Positions 17,201 through 26,396 are shown, counted from the stretch's first letter. The stretch is DNA of 64,000 bases from Bacillus andreraoultii (GCF_001244735.1 NZ_LN868937.1:624707-688706), one strand, 5' to 3'. The notes: generated by a model not told the origin, from the letters alone. A program made the numbers and translations.

Positions 17201-19416
17201 GTAATTGTCCGTTTAACGGTTGTTTTATTTTTAGCTTTATCGGAAACTGTGTAAGTTAATTGATAAGTTCCCACTTTTTTCGTGTTAACAGAGCCGGAAA
17301 TTTTAATTTTGCTCGTAAGATTACCGTCCACATTGTCTTTCGCTGTAACGCCAGACTTAGGGTTAAAAGAAGAGCCGACATAAATAGTTTTGTTTGATGC
17401 ACCGGAAATTGTCGGTTTAACAGTATCTTTTTTAACAGTAATTGTCCGTTTAACGGTTGTTTTATTTTTAGCTTTATCGGAAACTGTGTAAGTTAATTGA
17501 TAAGTTCCCACTTTTTTCGTGTTAACAGAGCCGGAAATTTTAATTTTGCTCGTAAGATTACCGTCCACATTGTCTTTCGCTGTAACGCCAGACTTAGGGT
17601 TAAAAGAAGAGCCGACATAAATAGTTTTGTTTGATGCACCGGAAATTGTCGGTTTAACAGTATCTTTTTTAACAGTAATTGTCCGTTTAACGGTTGTTTT
17701 ATTTTTAGCTTTATCGGAAACTGTGTAAGTTAATTGATAAGTTCCCACTTTTTTCGTGTTAACAGAGCCGGAAATTTTAATTTTGCTCGTAAGATTACCG
17801 TCCACATTGTCTTTCGCTGTAACGCCAGACTTAGGGTTAAAAGAAGAGCCGACATAAATAGTTTTGTTTGATGCACCGGAAATTGTCGGTTTAACAGTAT
17901 CTTTTTTAACAGTAATTGTCCGTTTAACGGTTGTTTTATTTTTAGCTTTATCGGAAACTGTGTAAGTTAATTGATAAGTTCCCACTTTTTTCGTGTTAAC
18001 AGAGCCGGAAATTTTAATTTTGCTCGTAAGATTACCGTCCACATTGTCTTTCGCTGTAACGCCAGACTTAGGGTTAAAAGAAGAGCCGACATAAATAGTT
18101 TTGTTTGATGCACCGGAAATTGTCGGTTTAACAGTATCTTTTTTAACAGTAATTGTCCGTTTAACGGTTGTTTTATTTTTAGCTTTATCGGAAACTGTGT
18201 AAGTTAATTGATAAGTTCCCACTTTTTTCGTGTTAACAGAGCCGGAAATTTTAATTTTGCTCGTAAGATTACCGTCCACATTGTCTTTCGCTGTAACGCC
18301 AGACTTAGGGTTAAAAGAAGAGCCGACATAAATAGTTTTGTTTGATGCACCGGAAATTGTCGGTTTAACAGTATCTTTTTTAACAGTAATTGTCCGTTTA
18401 ACGGTTGTTTTATTTTTAGCTTTATCGGAAACTGTGTAAGTTAATTGATAAGTTCCCACTTTTTTCGTGTTAACAGAGCCGGAAATTTTAATTTTGCTCG
18501 TAAGATTACCGTCCACATTGTCTTTCGCTGTAACGCCAGACTTAGGGTTAAAAGAAGAGCCGACATAAATAGTTTTGTTTGATGCACCGGAAATTGTCGG
18601 TTTAACAGTATCTTTTTTAACAGTAATTGTCCGTTTAACGGTTGTTTTATTTTTAGCTTTATCGGAAACTGTGTAAGTTAATTGATAAGTTCCCACTTTT
18701 TTCGTGTTAACAGAGCCGGAAATTTTAATTTTGCTCGTAAGATTACCGTCCACATTGTCTTTCGCTGTAACGCCAGACTTAGGGTTAAAAGAAGAGCCGA
18801 CATAAATAGTTTTGTTTGATGCACCGGAAATTGTCGGTTTAACAGTATCTTTTTTAACAGTAATTGTCCGTTTAACGGTTGTTTTATTTTTAGCTTTATC
18901 GGAAACTGTGTAAGTTAATTGATAAGTTCCCACTTTTTTCGTGTTAACAGAGCCGGAAATTTTAATTTTGCTCGTAAGATTACCGTCCACATTGTCTTTC
19001 GCTGTAACGCCAGACTTAGGGTTAAAAGAAGAGCCGACATAAATAGTTTTGTTTGATGCACCGGAAATTGTCGGTTTAACAGTATCTTTTTTAACAGTAA
19101 TTGTCCGTTTAACGGTTGTTTTATTTTTAGCTTTATCGGAAACTGTGTAAGTTAATTGATAAGTTCCCACTTTTTTCGTGTTAACAGAGCCGGAAATTTT
19201 AATTTTGCTCGTAAGATTACCGTCCACATTGTCTTTCGCGGTAACACCAGACTTAGGGTTAAAAGAAGAGCCGACATAAATAGTTTTGTTTGATGCACCA
19301 GTAATTGTCGGTTTTGTTTTATCTACTGCTGCTAATGTTGTAGTAGGTAGTACAAAAGAACTGGTGAAGATTAGCAAAATAAGAAATAGAAAATAACTTC
19401 GAAACTTCCTTCTCAT
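14263..19416 (-). CDS. Giant secreted Ig-like repeat protein
   Basis: The 1717-residue protein starts with a signal peptide (about residues 1-30, ending LPTTTLAAV). Residues 32-1216 are 15 copies of a 79-residue unit (KPTISGASNKTIYVGSSFNP to TVKRTITVKK) of the DUF5011/HYR-like bacterial Ig fold. Four diverged copies follow to about residue 1530, then one BIG_2 domain (VSIEAPDSIKTGKLVQLNAS to GTITITATV) and a unique C-terminal domain of about 110 residues. There is no LPXTG, S-layer or membrane anchor, so attachment is unknown; the last domain may bind the wall or a ligand. It is probably a filamentous stalk. The start has AGGGAGGATC upstream. Repeat number may vary by recombination. Confidence 0.92.
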   Translation of the reverse strand: MRRKFRSYFLFLILLIFTSSFVLPTTTLAAVDKTKPTITGASNKTIYVGSSFNPKSGVTAKDNVDGNLTSKIKISGSVNTKKVGTYQLTYTVSDKAKNKTTVKRTITVKKDTVKPTISGASNKTIYVGSSFNPKSGVTAKDNVDGNLTSKIKISGSVNTKKVGTYQLTYTVSDKAKNKTTVKRTITVKKDTVKPTISGASNKTIYVGSSFNPKSGVTAKDNVDGNLTSKIKISGSVNTKKVGTYQLTYTVSDKAKNKTTVKRTITVKKDTVKPTISGASNKTIYVGSSFNPKSGVTAKDNVDGNLTSKIKISGSVNTKKVGTYQLTYTVSDKAKNKTTVKRTITVKKDTVKPTISGASNKTIYVGSSFNPKSGVTAKDNVDGNLTSKIKISGSVNTKKVGTYQLTYTVSDKAKNKTTVKRTITVKKDTVKPTISGASNKTIYVGSSFNPKSGVTAKDNVDGNLTSKIKISGSVNTKKVGTYQLTYTVSDKAKNKTTVKRTITVKKDTVKPTISGASNKTIYVGSSFNPKSGVTAKDNVDGNLTSKIKISGSVNTKKVGTYQLTYTVSDKAKNKTTVKRTITVKKDTVKPTISGASNKTIYVGSSFNPKSGVTAKDNVDGNLTSKIKISGSVNTKKVGTYQLTYTVSDKAKNKTTVKRTITVKKDTVKPTISGASNKTIYVGSSFNPKSGVTAKDNVDGNLTSKIKISGSVNTKKVGTYQLTYTVSDKAKNKTTVKRTITVKKDTVKPTISGASNKTIYVGSSFNPKSGVTAKDNVDGNLTSKIKISGSVNTKKVGTYQLTYTVSDKAKNKTTVKRTITVKKDTVKPTISGASNKTIYVGSSFNPKSGVTAKDNVDGNLTSKIKISGSVNTKKVGTYQLTYTVSDKAKNKTTVKRTITVKKDTVKPTISGASNKTIYVGSSFNPKSGVTAKDNVDGNLTSKIKISGSVNTKKVGTYQLTYTVSDKAKNKTTVKRTITVKKDTVKPTISGASNKTIYVGSSFNPKSGVTAKDNVDGNLTSKIKISGSVNTKKVGTYQLTYTVSDKAKNKTTVKRTITVKKDTVKPTISGASNKTIYVGSSFNPKSGVTAKDNVDGNLTSKIKISGSVNTKKVGTYQLTYTVSDKAKNKTTVKRTITVKKDSVKPTISGASNKTIYVGSSFNPKSGVTAKDNVDGNLTSKIKISGSVNTKKVGTYQLTYTVSDIAKNKTTVKRTITVKKDTIKPIISGATNKNINIGTSFNQLAGVTAKDNLDGNITKSIKISGAVNVNKAGTYKLIYSVSDKAGNKATVTRIVTVIDHIKPILSGVTDVTINFGDKFNPIEGISATDNNDGDLTKEIQVSGAVNVNKAGTYKLTYSVSDKARNKATVTRIVTVIDYIKPVLSGVTDVTINFGDTFDPLEGISATDNNDGDLTKEIQVSGAVNVNKAGTYELMYTVTDNAGNKDTKKRIVAVIDHIPPTITGVGNTTVGLYTDFNILEGVTALDNNDGDLTKYIKTNGTVDTSKEGSHVISYTVTDAAGNTTEIKRTITVKKIPVTSVSIEAPDSIKTGKLVQLNASISPSNATEQKITWTSSNEEIASIDENGILTTYTEGTITITATVDGISGSKTITISDRPNLYVYRSGSSSINGVITSFSISIINKESDETVYIDSLKVYEDNSIFSTYSSQTLQNSGISTILNPKESWGISIRYKYGGVWSGRSEAVVTVKTQNGKYYDYRVSL
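15769..19323 (-). repeat. 15 tandem copies of a 237-bp unit
   Basis: The array is exactly 15 x 237 bp. Central copies appear identical even at silent positions, while the first and last copies carry several silent changes (for example GCGGTAACACC in the first against GCTGTAACGCC). This pattern points to recent expansion or gene conversion in the centre. Confidence 0.93.
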
Positions 19417-19558
19417 AAAGGATCCTCCCTATAATTTTTCTCAAATAAAATTATACTATGAATCTAATGGAAATACGATATGGGTAGGATAAAAGAACAT
19501 TGGGGCTTTATCAAAATATATATGTATAGAAGAATGAGGGGGGTATCGTAATTAGAAC

Positions 19559-20512
19559 TCACTTAAACCACCCCATCTTCCACAATACAAATAACATTAA
19601 CGAACCAACAATGAACATCGTACCGAGAATGGCGAAGTAGCCCCACCGCCAGGAGAGTTCTGGGATGTACTCGAAGTTCATTCCGTAAATACTTGCAATA
19701 AAGGTAAGTGGAATGAAAATGGAGGAAAGAACGGTTAATGTTTTCATAATGTTATTCATTCTGTATGAGTTGATTGATATATAACTGTCGCGGATATCAT
19801 TGGTCATTTCTCGATTTGATTCAATAATTTCAATAAGTCTTAACAAATGATCATGGATATCCATGAAGTAAAAGCGATTCTCTTTTGAGATATTTACCCG
19901 TTCTGAGTTGAGGATTCGGTATAATAGTTCACTCATTGGAATAATTGTCCGCCGTAGTTTTAACAATTGAGCTCGTAATTCAAACACATCTTCCATTAAA
20001 TCAGGACTACCACTTTTATCATCAAGATCACCAATTGTATCTTCAAGTTTATAAACAGTCGGAAAATATTCATCAACAATTTTATCCAGAAGTAAATAAA
20101 AGATATATAGACTTCCACTTTTTAAAATTTTGTCATCATTTTGTTTTACCTTTTGAAAAATCATTGCAATTTCTGGCGAATCAGATAAATGAAAAGTGAC
20201 AATAAAATTATCCCCGACAAAAACATCAATTTCTTCCGCTAAAAGAGTATGTTTATTAATGGAATGTAGGACGTAAAAATGATACCCTTCATAAAAGTCA
20301 ATTTTCGGTCGTTGTAAATAATGTAAACAATCCTCGATAGCAAGTGGATGAAAATGGAAAAAGGAATGGAGAAGTTCCGTTTCTTCCTCAGTTGGATTAT
20401 GGATATCGACCCAGTACCACAAAATGTCTTCATCATTTAAACGTTGCACGGGAAGATCAAGAACCGCTTTAGAATTAGTTGTTACAGCAAAAGTACGAAT
20501 CATGTGAAACAC
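19559..20512 (-). CDS. corA: CorA-family magnesium transporter
   Basis: This 317-residue protein has the CorA architecture: a large cytoplasmic N-terminal domain with a long coiled stalk helix, then two C-terminal membrane helices. The selectivity motif YGMNF is present in FIASIYGMNFEYIPELSWRW, followed by the second helix and the basic tail KMGWFK. CorA forms pentameric channels for Mg2+ (sometimes Co2+ or Ni2+). It stands alone, with no Mg2+ riboswitch in its short upstream region. The start ATG is preceded by a weak AGGGTG. Confidence 0.92.
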   Translation of the reverse strand: MFHMIRTFAVTTNSKAVLDLPVQRLNDEDILWYWVDIHNPTEEETELLHSFFHFHPLAIEDCLHYLQRPKIDFYEGYHFYVLHSINKHTLLAEEIDVFVGDNFIVTFHLSDSPEIAMIFQKVKQNDDKILKSGSLYIFYLLLDKIVDEYFPTVYKLEDTIGDLDDKSGSPDLMEDVFELRAQLLKLRRTIIPMSELLYRILNSERVNISKENRFYFMDIHDHLLRLIEIIESNREMTNDIRDSYISINSYRMNNIMKTLTVLSSIFIPLTFIASIYGMNFEYIPELSWRWGYFAILGTMFIVGSLMLFVLWKMGWFK

Positions 20513-20637
20513 CCTTAAATATTAGTGTTACAAGTATAACATAAGAGTGAAGAGATACAAAAAGGAGCGGAAAATAGTCATTTATAGTAAAATCAAGTTC
20601 CTTATGAGCAACGGTTTTTTGACAGTAGAAGTTGAAT

Positions 20638-20808
20638 TCCCGAAGGCCAGAGATATTGTCTGAAGCTCGAGCATTATTTCAGAAGATTAGAGGTAATTTC
20701 CGAAGAGCGTGGTTATATTTCCGAGGAAGGAGCATTTATTTTCGAAGAGTGGTTCGATCATTCCGAAGTTCCAGCTTTATTTCCGAAGTTGGAGCTGTAC
20801 TTCCGAAG
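20638..20808 (+). repeat. Array A: nine TTCCGAAG motifs with 20-21 bp period
   Basis: Motif starts are 20638, 20658, 20678, 20699, 20719, 20740, 20761, 20781 and 20801. The last three are perfect TTCCGAAG; earlier ones have one or two changes. Spacers of about 12 bases vary in sequence but not in length. No dyad symmetry spans the units and no credible protein is encoded. The same motif forms a second array, in the opposite orientation, at 46275-46540. Confidence 0.85.
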
Positions 20809-20880
20809 TTAGGCGTGTCATATTCATTTAGCGAATAATATTAATTTTATTTCCTTAGAAGTCCCTGGATGTTCAAATAC

Positions 20881-20912
20881 AAAAAAGCTGCCTACATCTC
20901 TAGTAAGGCAGC
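20881..20912 (-). terminator. Terminator of the riboflavin operon
   Basis: On the minus strand GCTGCCTTAC pairs with GTAGGCAGC across a short loop, followed by TTTTTT, ten bases after the ribH stop. Confidence 0.88.
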
Positions 20913-20921
20913 ATACTAAAA

Positions 20922-21389
20922 TTACTTCTCCAATTCCCGGTATAAGTTCCCCATTTCAATTGCGGCAACAGCGGCTTCGTAACCTTTATTGCCTGCTTTC
21001 GTTCCGGCACGTTCGATTGCTTGTTCAATGGTGTCAGTTGTTAAGACGCCGAAAATAACTGGTATTTCGGACTGTAAACCGATACTTGCGACACCTTTTG
21101 CAACTTCATTACTAACATAATCAAAATGGGGGGTAGCTCCACGAATGACAGTTCCGAGTGTAATGATTGCATCAAATTCCTTGCGTTCTACTAATTTTTT
21201 TGCGGCTAATGGAATTTCAAATGCACCGGGAACCCAAAGAACGGTCATGTCTTCTTTAACGACGCCGTGTCTTTTCAATGCGTCTTCTGCACCACTGAGT
21301 AAGCGACTCGTAATAAATTCATTAAAACGGGATACGACAATTCCAATTTTTAATCCAGTTCCAACTAAATTTCCTTCAATTTTTTTCAT
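20922..21389 (-). CDS. ribH: 6,7-dimethyl-8-ribityllumazine synthase
   Basis: The enzyme joins 5-amino-6-ribitylamino-uracil with dihydroxybutanone phosphate to make lumazine, the penultimate step to riboflavin. Its 155 residues show the family motifs ([33 protein letters not shown] with the catalytic histidine, [17 protein letters not shown]). It is the last gene of the rib operon, 12 bases after ribBA, and is followed by a strong terminator. In Bacillus the product assembles into a 60-subunit capsid around riboflavin synthase. Confidence 0.96.
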   Translation of the reverse strand: MKKIEGNLVGTGLKIGIVVSRFNEFITSRLLSGAEDALKRHGVVKEDMTVLWVPGAFEIPLAAKKLVERKEFDAIITLGTVIRGATPHFDYVSNEVAKGVASIGLQSEIPVIFGVLTTDTIEQAIERAGTKAGNKGYEAAVAAIEMGNLYRELEK

Positions 21390-21401
21390 TTAAATTCCCT
21401 C

Positions 21402-22598
21402 CTATTGTAAAATTAATAAATGACCTAATTTCTCTTTTTTTGTTTGTAAGTAGTATTCATTTTCTTTTTTTATTGGTAATTGTAATGGTACTCGCTCAAC
21501 AACTTGTAAACCGTAACGTTCTAGTGCGGAAATCTTCCGCGGATTGTTTGTTAATAGGCGCATTTTTTTCACACCGAGATCGCGCAGAATTTGGGCACCA
21601 ACTCCATAGTTTCGTAAATCTGCCGGAAAACCGAGTTTATGATTGGCTTCCACGGTGTCATATCCTTCTTCTTGTAGTTTGTATGCTTTCAATTTATTAA
21701 TTAATCCGATGCCTCTTCCTTCTTGACGCATATAAAGAAGAATTCCTCGCCCAGCTTTTTCGATTTGGTCAAGTGCGGCATGAAGTTGCGGTCCACAGTC
21801 ACAACGGTTCGACCCAAATACATCACCAGTTAAACATTCCGAATGCACACGCAGTAAAACAGGATCTTCTCCGTTTATTTCCCCTTTAACGAGGGCAATA
21901 TGTTCTTTTCCTTCTAAAAGATCTTTGTATCCAATTGCTTGAAAATCCCCATATTCTGTAGGTAAATGAATTTCCGCTTCCCGTCGAATGAAGGTATCGT
22001 GTTCAAGTCGAAGGGCAATTAAATCCTGAATTGTCACCATTTTCAAATTAAACTTTGTCGCAATTTCTTGTAAATCAGGAACACGTGCCATCGTGCCGTC
22101 TTCTTTCATAACCTCGCAGATAACGCCAACAGGTTTTGCCCCGGAAAGTCGGGCAAGATCAACGGCAGCTTCTGTATGACCAGGTCGTTTCAACACGCCT
22201 CCGTTTTTCGCAATGAGTGGAAAAATATGTCCAGGTCGTTTGAAATCTTTAGCAGTCGAATGCTCGTTCAAGAGCTGTTCGATTGTATGGGCACGTTCAA
22301 AAGCACTAATGCCGGTCGTTGTATTTTGATGATCAATACTTATGGTAAATGCAGTTCCGTACGGGTCAGTATTTTCTTGCACCATAGGGGATAGTTCTAA
22401 TTTTTTAGCTAATTCCTCTGTAATTGGCGTACAAATGAGTCCTCTTCCTTCCTTTGCCATAAAATTTACCATCTCAGGGGTTACAAATTGGGCAAGACCG
22501 ATAAAATCTCCTTCATTTTCCCGGTTTTCATCATCACAAACGATAATGACTTTGCCTTGCTTTAAATCGTTAATAGCGTCTTCTATTTTATGGAACAC
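21402..22598 (-). CDS. ribBA: Bifunctional dihydroxybutanone-phosphate synthase / GTP cyclohydrolase II
   Basis: This two-domain enzyme of 398 residues supplies both precursors of riboflavin. Residues 1-200 are the dihydroxybutanone-4-phosphate synthase domain ([36 protein letters not shown]). Residues 205-398 are GTP cyclohydrolase II with the zinc cysteines in [20 protein letters not shown] and [10 protein letters not shown]. It lies between ribE and ribH and is expressed from the FMN-riboswitch operon promoter. Confidence 0.97.
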   Translation of the reverse strand: MFHKIEDAINDLKQGKVIIVCDDENRENEGDFIGLAQFVTPEMVNFMAKEGRGLICTPITEELAKKLELSPMVQENTDPYGTAFTISIDHQNTTTGISAFERAHTIEQLLNEHSTAKDFKRPGHIFPLIAKNGGVLKRPGHTEAAVDLARLSGAKPVGVICEVMKEDGTMARVPDLQEIATKFNLKMVTIQDLIALRLEHDTFIRREAEIHLPTEYGDFQAIGYKDLLEGKEHIALVKGEINGEDPVLLRVHSECLTGDVFGSNRCDCGPQLHAALDQIEKAGRGILLYMRQEGRGIGLINKLKAYKLQEEGYDTVEANHKLGFPADLRNYGVGAQILRDLGVKKMRLLTNNPRKISALERYGLQVVERVPLQLPIKKENEYYLQTKKEKLGHLLILQ

Positions 22599-22640
22599 GG
22601 TTCATCCCTTCTTTCTAAGCTAATATGCTGCCTTGCAATC

Positions 22641-23291
22641 TTAAATAAAACCATTTTTTTGTAAAAATGCTTTCGAAATTCGTTCAGGTTGCTGATCGTT
22701 GTGATTCACTAATAGAAATTGGTGTAAATATTTTCCGATTAAGTCGAACTCAAGGTTAACGATGTCGCCAACTTTTTTTAACCCAATAACAGACTGCTCT
22801 CCTGTATGTGGAATAATTGATACAGTAAAATAATTTTCATCAATGCCGAAAACAGTTAATGAAGTTCCATCTACAGCAATAGAACCTTTCATTAAAAGTA
22901 AGTGGCGGTATGTAGACGGATAAGTGATATGATAATAAATGGCATTTTCATGAGGCTCTCGTTTCAAAATCGTCCCAATACCGTCTACATGTCCGGTGAC
23001 AAAATGCCCGCCAAATCGCCCGTTTGCAGCCATCGCTTGTTCTAAATTGACTGTACAACCTCGTTTTAATACGGATAGTGATGTAGCATTAAATGTTTCT
23101 GGCATAACATCAACTTGAAAGGTATTTGCATCAAAAGTTGTGACGGTTAAACAAACCCCGTTTACGGCTATGCTGTCACCGATTTGAACCTCTTCTAATA
23201 CTTTCTTTCCTTGAATCGTTAATGCCAGAGTATTCCTCTTCTTAGTGATGGATTGGATTGTACCAAGTTCTTCAACAATCCCGGTAAACAT
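22641..23291 (-). CDS. ribE: Riboflavin synthase alpha chain
   Basis: The enzyme dismutates two lumazine molecules into riboflavin and a pyrimidine. The 216-residue sequence is a duplicated lumazine-binding fold: MFTGIVEELGTI starts the first half with NGVCLTV, and the second half starts at GHFVTGHVDGIG with DGTSLTV. It is the second gene of the operon, six bases after ribD, and ends 42 bases before ribBA. The ATG has AAAGGAGTG upstream. Confidence 0.96.
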   Translation of the reverse strand: MFTGIVEELGTIQSITKKRNTLALTIQGKKVLEEVQIGDSIAVNGVCLTVTTFDANTFQVDVMPETFNATSLSVLKRGCTVNLEQAMAANGRFGGHFVTGHVDGIGTILKREPHENAIYYHITYPSTYRHLLLMKGSIAVDGTSLTVFGIDENYFTVSIIPHTGEQSVIGLKKVGDIVNLEFDLIGKYLHQFLLVNHNDQQPERISKAFLQKNGFI

Positions 23292-23297
23292 AGCTAA

Positions 23298-24389
23298 TCA
23301 CTCCTTTTCACATCGTTTTGCTGTGATTTTTAAGTCTGGTCCAATTTGTTCAATTTTTGTGAATCGTAATTGGGTTCCATCAGCAATTTTTTCTAAACTA
23401 CCTCCACCAATGAAAGGAATAGACTCCCGACCGCCAATCATTTTCGGAGCAATATAAACAATAATCTGTTGATATAAATGGCTTTTAATAAAAGAAGCAT
23501 GCACCTCTGAACCGCCTTCAACAAGCACGGATAAAATTTTTCGTTCGCCGAGTTCGTTTAACACTTCTTCAATGGAGATAGACCGACTTTGGAAAGAGAT
23601 AACTTCAGCTCCAAAGCTCTCAATCTCGTTCTTTTTTGTTTGATCAATACAATTCCCAGTAAAAATAATTGTTTTAGCCGATTTGTCCTGTAAAATATTT
23701 GCGTGTAAAGGGATTTTTAATTGAGAATCTAAGATGACTCGAATGGGGTTTTTTCCACCTTGGGGTCTACGGGTGGTAAGGAGTGGGTTATCAAGTAAGA
23801 CGGTGTTGATGCCTACAAGAATCGCATCATGTTCGTGACGTAACGTATGAACATCCCGTCTAGCTGCTTCGGAAGTTATCCATTTACTATCGCCAGTTTT
23901 TGTCGCTGTTTTCCCGTCTAAGGTTACAGCTGCTTTAATCGTTACAAATGGAGTGTTTGTTTGAATAAAATGAAAAAACTTTTCATTAAGTAGAAGAGCT
24001 TCCTCTTCACATAAACCAACTTCAACAGTGAGGCCTGCTTTTTTTAATAGCTCAATTCCCCGCCCGGCTACGAGTGGATTCGGATCTAAGCAAGCAACGA
24101 ATACTTTCTTGATGTTTGAATGAATAATTGCCTCTGCACATGGTGGTGTTTTCCCGTAATGACTACACGGTTCAAGTGTGACATAAAGTGTAGCTCCGTT
24201 AGCCTTAGGACCTGCTGCAGAAATCGCATGCACTTCTGCATGAGGGGTTCCTGCTTCAAGATGTACACCTGTACTAATCAGACAACCATCTTTTACTAAA
24301 ACAGCTCCAACAGCAGGGTTTGGACTCGTCTGCCCAATTGTTGCACGTGCAAGTGAAATGGCTAGTTTCATATAATCCGCATCATTCAA
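23298..24389 (-). CDS. ribD: Bifunctional riboflavin-specific deaminase/reductase
   Basis: The first enzyme of the operon deaminates and then reduces the pyrimidine intermediate. Residues 1-145 are the cytidine-deaminase fold with zinc ligands in HAEVHAI and PCSHYGKTPPCAEAI. The rest is the NADPH-dependent reductase (AVTLDGKTATKTGDSKWIT, DAILVGINTVLLDNPLLT, LVEGGSEVHASF). Its length of 363 residues is normal. The transcript leader carries the FMN riboswitch and its terminator. Confidence 0.96.
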   Translation of the reverse strand: MNDADYMKLAISLARATIGQTSPNPAVGAVLVKDGCLISTGVHLEAGTPHAEVHAISAAGPKANGATLYVTLEPCSHYGKTPPCAEAIIHSNIKKVFVACLDPNPLVAGRGIELLKKAGLTVEVGLCEEEALLLNEKFFHFIQTNTPFVTIKAAVTLDGKTATKTGDSKWITSEAARRDVHTLRHEHDAILVGINTVLLDNPLLTTRRPQGGKNPIRVILDSQLKIPLHANILQDKSAKTIIFTGNCIDQTKKNEIESFGAEVISFQSRSISIEEVLNELGERKILSVLVEGGSEVHASFIKSHLYQQIIVYIAPKMIGGRESIPFIGGGSLEKIADGTQLRFTKIEQIGPDLKITAKRCEKE

Positions 24390-24441
24390 GACATTTCACT
24401 CTCCTTAAAAAATATTCTCCATTTGTAAGGAACAAGCAAAA

Positions 24442-24467
24442 ACCCCGCACATAACTTTGTACGGGGT
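24442..24467 (-). terminator. Riboswitch-controlled terminator before ribD
   Basis: On the minus strand ACCCCGTAC pairs with GTGCGGGGT (one wobble) followed by TTTTTGC. It lies between the FMN aptamer and ribD, so it is the expression platform, formed when FMN is bound. Confidence 0.85.
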
Positions 24468-24616
24468 AAAATAGCGATAGTTAAATAGGAAGACGGAATT
24501 GCTCTTATTTTAAGACATTTCGATACGAGAAAGTTCAGCTTGTGAGAAAAAACAAACCAAAAAATCTCGTGAAAAAACGAAATAAGAGTAATGGACATCA
24601 TTCATCTTCCTGTTCA

Positions 24617-24755
24617 TCCTTCTCCCATCCAGACTTTTACTGTCGGCTTTGGAATCTCACCAAATCCACCGTTTCCAATCAAATGAAAACGGGTCACGGG
24701 CTGGAGGCTATACCTCATCACCGCCGGTTGGGAATTTCACCCGACCCCGAAGGAC
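24617..24755 (-). promoter_or_regulatory. FMN riboswitch (RFN element)
   Basis: The complement shows the conserved RFN blocks: CTTCGGGGTCGGGTGAAATT, CCCAACCGGCGGTGAT, AGCCCGTGACCC, GGTGGATTTGGTGA, and AAAGCCGACAGTAAAAGTC ending in GGATGGGAGAAGG. It lies between the operon promoter and ribD and, with the downstream terminator, stops transcription when flavin is plentiful. Confidence 0.96.
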
Positions 24756-24774
24756 TCCTATTCGATTGATTAAA

Positions 24775-24803
24775 AGATTACCATAATTTAAAATAAATGG
24801 CAA
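24775..24803 (-). promoter_or_regulatory. Promoter of the riboflavin operon
   Basis: On the minus strand TTGCCA (24803-24798) and TAATCT (24780-24775) are separated by 17 bases, starting transcription just ahead of the riboswitch. Confidence 0.6.
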
Positions 24804-25099
24804 ATAGTTTATTTCTTCTAACTTTATATAATTCTGTTATATACGGTAGAACTATCAGCTATTTCTTGAATCGTTTATGAAACTTATCCGTACCAGTTGA
24901 AGCTTCCTGATCAAGTTGTGAAAGCTTCTCTCTTCATAACTACTCCTAACATTGAAATCCAATCATTTCCTAATACTTAAAAGCAATGGACTTACAAAAT
25001 CATATAGGGAAGTAATGGTAAAATTCCATTATTCTAGATGTTAAAGAGGTCAAGTTAAAGTGATTCAGTTGTATTTATAAAGATACTGAAACAAATGAA
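24804..25099. other. Gene-free stretch
   Basis: No gene, RNA or repeat was recognised between the rib promoter and the formamidase remnant. Confidence 0.6.
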
Positions 25100-25379
25100 C
25101 GGACATGTATGATATGATAGTAGTAAAAGAAGGGGAAAGGATTACGACACCAGTAGTGAAGAATGATGGGGGATTTGTAGTTATCGTTTCTAGTTAACTC
25201 TTGATGAGGCCGCAGAAGTAGCGACAAAAAAATGGTTCATTATTTAATGGGACGAACTGGAATGGGACTTTATGAAGGAACAATGCTTCTAAGAGATGTT
25301 GGTCAAGAACAAGTAAGTCAAATTGTCGATCCGCTTAAAACGACAAGAATGTATGTACTTAAAATCCGTACTTGCGAAT
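25100..25379 (+). pseudogene. Remnant of an acetamidase/formamidase gene (3' part)
   Basis: Three consecutive frames read RITTPVVKNDGGFVVIVSS, LTLDEAAEVATKK and MVHYLMGRTGMGLYEGTMLL followed by SQIVDPLKTTRMYVLKI. Together they match the C-terminal region of the FmdA/AmdA acetamidase/formamidase family. Frameshifts lie near 25195 and in the A-run at 25225. The front two thirds of the gene are missing. Confidence 0.65.
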
Positions 25380-25619
25380 TATTCCATTTTTTAATTAATA
25401 GAATAAACATGTTGACAGGTTTCGGTGTTAAACAATTTTTTTACATATTAGTATTTAGTAATGGAATTCATGCGAATTTGAGGTATACTAAAATTATAGT
25501 CATTAAATTATATTGCACGCCTGCTTATAAAAAGTAAGTGTGCGACACATTTCTGTGAAAAAGGTCATAAACTTTTATGCTTGGAATTTTAGCAACTATA
25601 CATATGAGGAGGCAATGGC

Positions 25620-26270
25620 ATGAAGTTTTTTTTAGATACTGCGAATGTAGAAGAAATTAAACGAGTGAATCGTCTCGGTTTAGTTGATGGTGTAACGACG
25701 AACCCGACAATTATTGCCCGCGAAGGAAGAGATTTTGAAGAAGTAATTAAAGAAATTTGTCGCATTGTTGACGGTCCGGTTAGTGCAGAAGTAATTGGAT
25801 TAACAACAGAAGAAATGGTAAAAGAGGCACGTATACTTGCAAGTTGGGCACCAAATGTTGTTGTAAAAATTCCGATGACTGAAGATGGCCTTGCAGCAGT
25901 AAATATCCTTTCAAAAGAAGGAATTAAGACAAATGTTACACTCATTTTTTCCGTTGCTCAAGGATTAATGGCTGCAAAAGCTGGTGCTACCTATGTTAGT
26001 CCATTTGTCGGTCGACTTGACGATATTGGTGTAGATGGTCTTGATTTAATTGCAAGATTAAAACAAACGTTAGTAAACTTTGATTTTGAAACAGAAATTA
26101 TTACAGCAAGTGTCCGGAATCTTGAACATGTAGAAGCAGCTGCTCTTGTCGGAGCTGACATTGCTACAATTCCAGGTTCATTGTTCCCAAAATTATGGAG
26201 TCATCCATTAACAGATAAAGGGATTGAACAATTTTTAGAGGACTGGAAGAAAGTTCCGGGAAATAAATAG
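25620..26270 (+). CDS. tal: Transaldolase / fructose-6-phosphate aldolase family (TalC type)
   Basis: The 216-residue short-form transaldolase transfers a dihydroxyacetone unit in the non-oxidative pentose phosphate pathway. It starts [20 protein letters not shown], followed by [16 protein letters not shown], the Schiff-base lysine in VVVKIPMT, and [12 protein letters not shown]. The start is set by AGGAGG at 25606-25611. It lies 126 bases before transketolase, which acts in the same pathway. Some short-form members are fructose-6-phosphate aldolases; the two activities cannot be separated with certainty by eye. Confidence 0.93.
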   Translation: MKFFLDTANVEEIKRVNRLGLVDGVTTNPTIIAREGRDFEEVIKEICRIVDGPVSAEVIGLTTEEMVKEARILASWAPNVVVKIPMTEDGLAAVNILSKEGIKTNVTLIFSVAQGLMAAKAGATYVSPFVGRLDDIGVDGLDLIARLKQTLVNFDFETEIITASVRNLEHVEAAALVGADIATIPGSLFPKLWSHPLTDKGIEQFLEDWKKVPGNK

Positions 26271-26396
26271 TAAATATTGTGGGAACACCATAAAAAAGGG
26301 GTTCCTAGAAATTTTTTCTGTTAGCGATTCCAAACTGATAAAGTAAAATTAAACATGAAACACATCAAACAGTTAAAAGATATGGAGGAATGTTCA

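Noticed and set aside
15769-19323. CRISPR-like regular repeats
   Set aside because: The 237-bp units are contiguous, in frame and encode Ig-like domains; there are no spacers.
20632-20838. 68-codon open frame on the plus strand
   Set aside because: It arises because the 20-21 bp repeat stays nearly in frame; its composition (Arg, Phe, Ser runs) follows the TTCCGAAG motif and no ribosome binding site precedes it.
24542-24769. 75-codon plus-strand frame
   Set aside because: It overlaps the FMN riboswitch on the other strand and has no family features.
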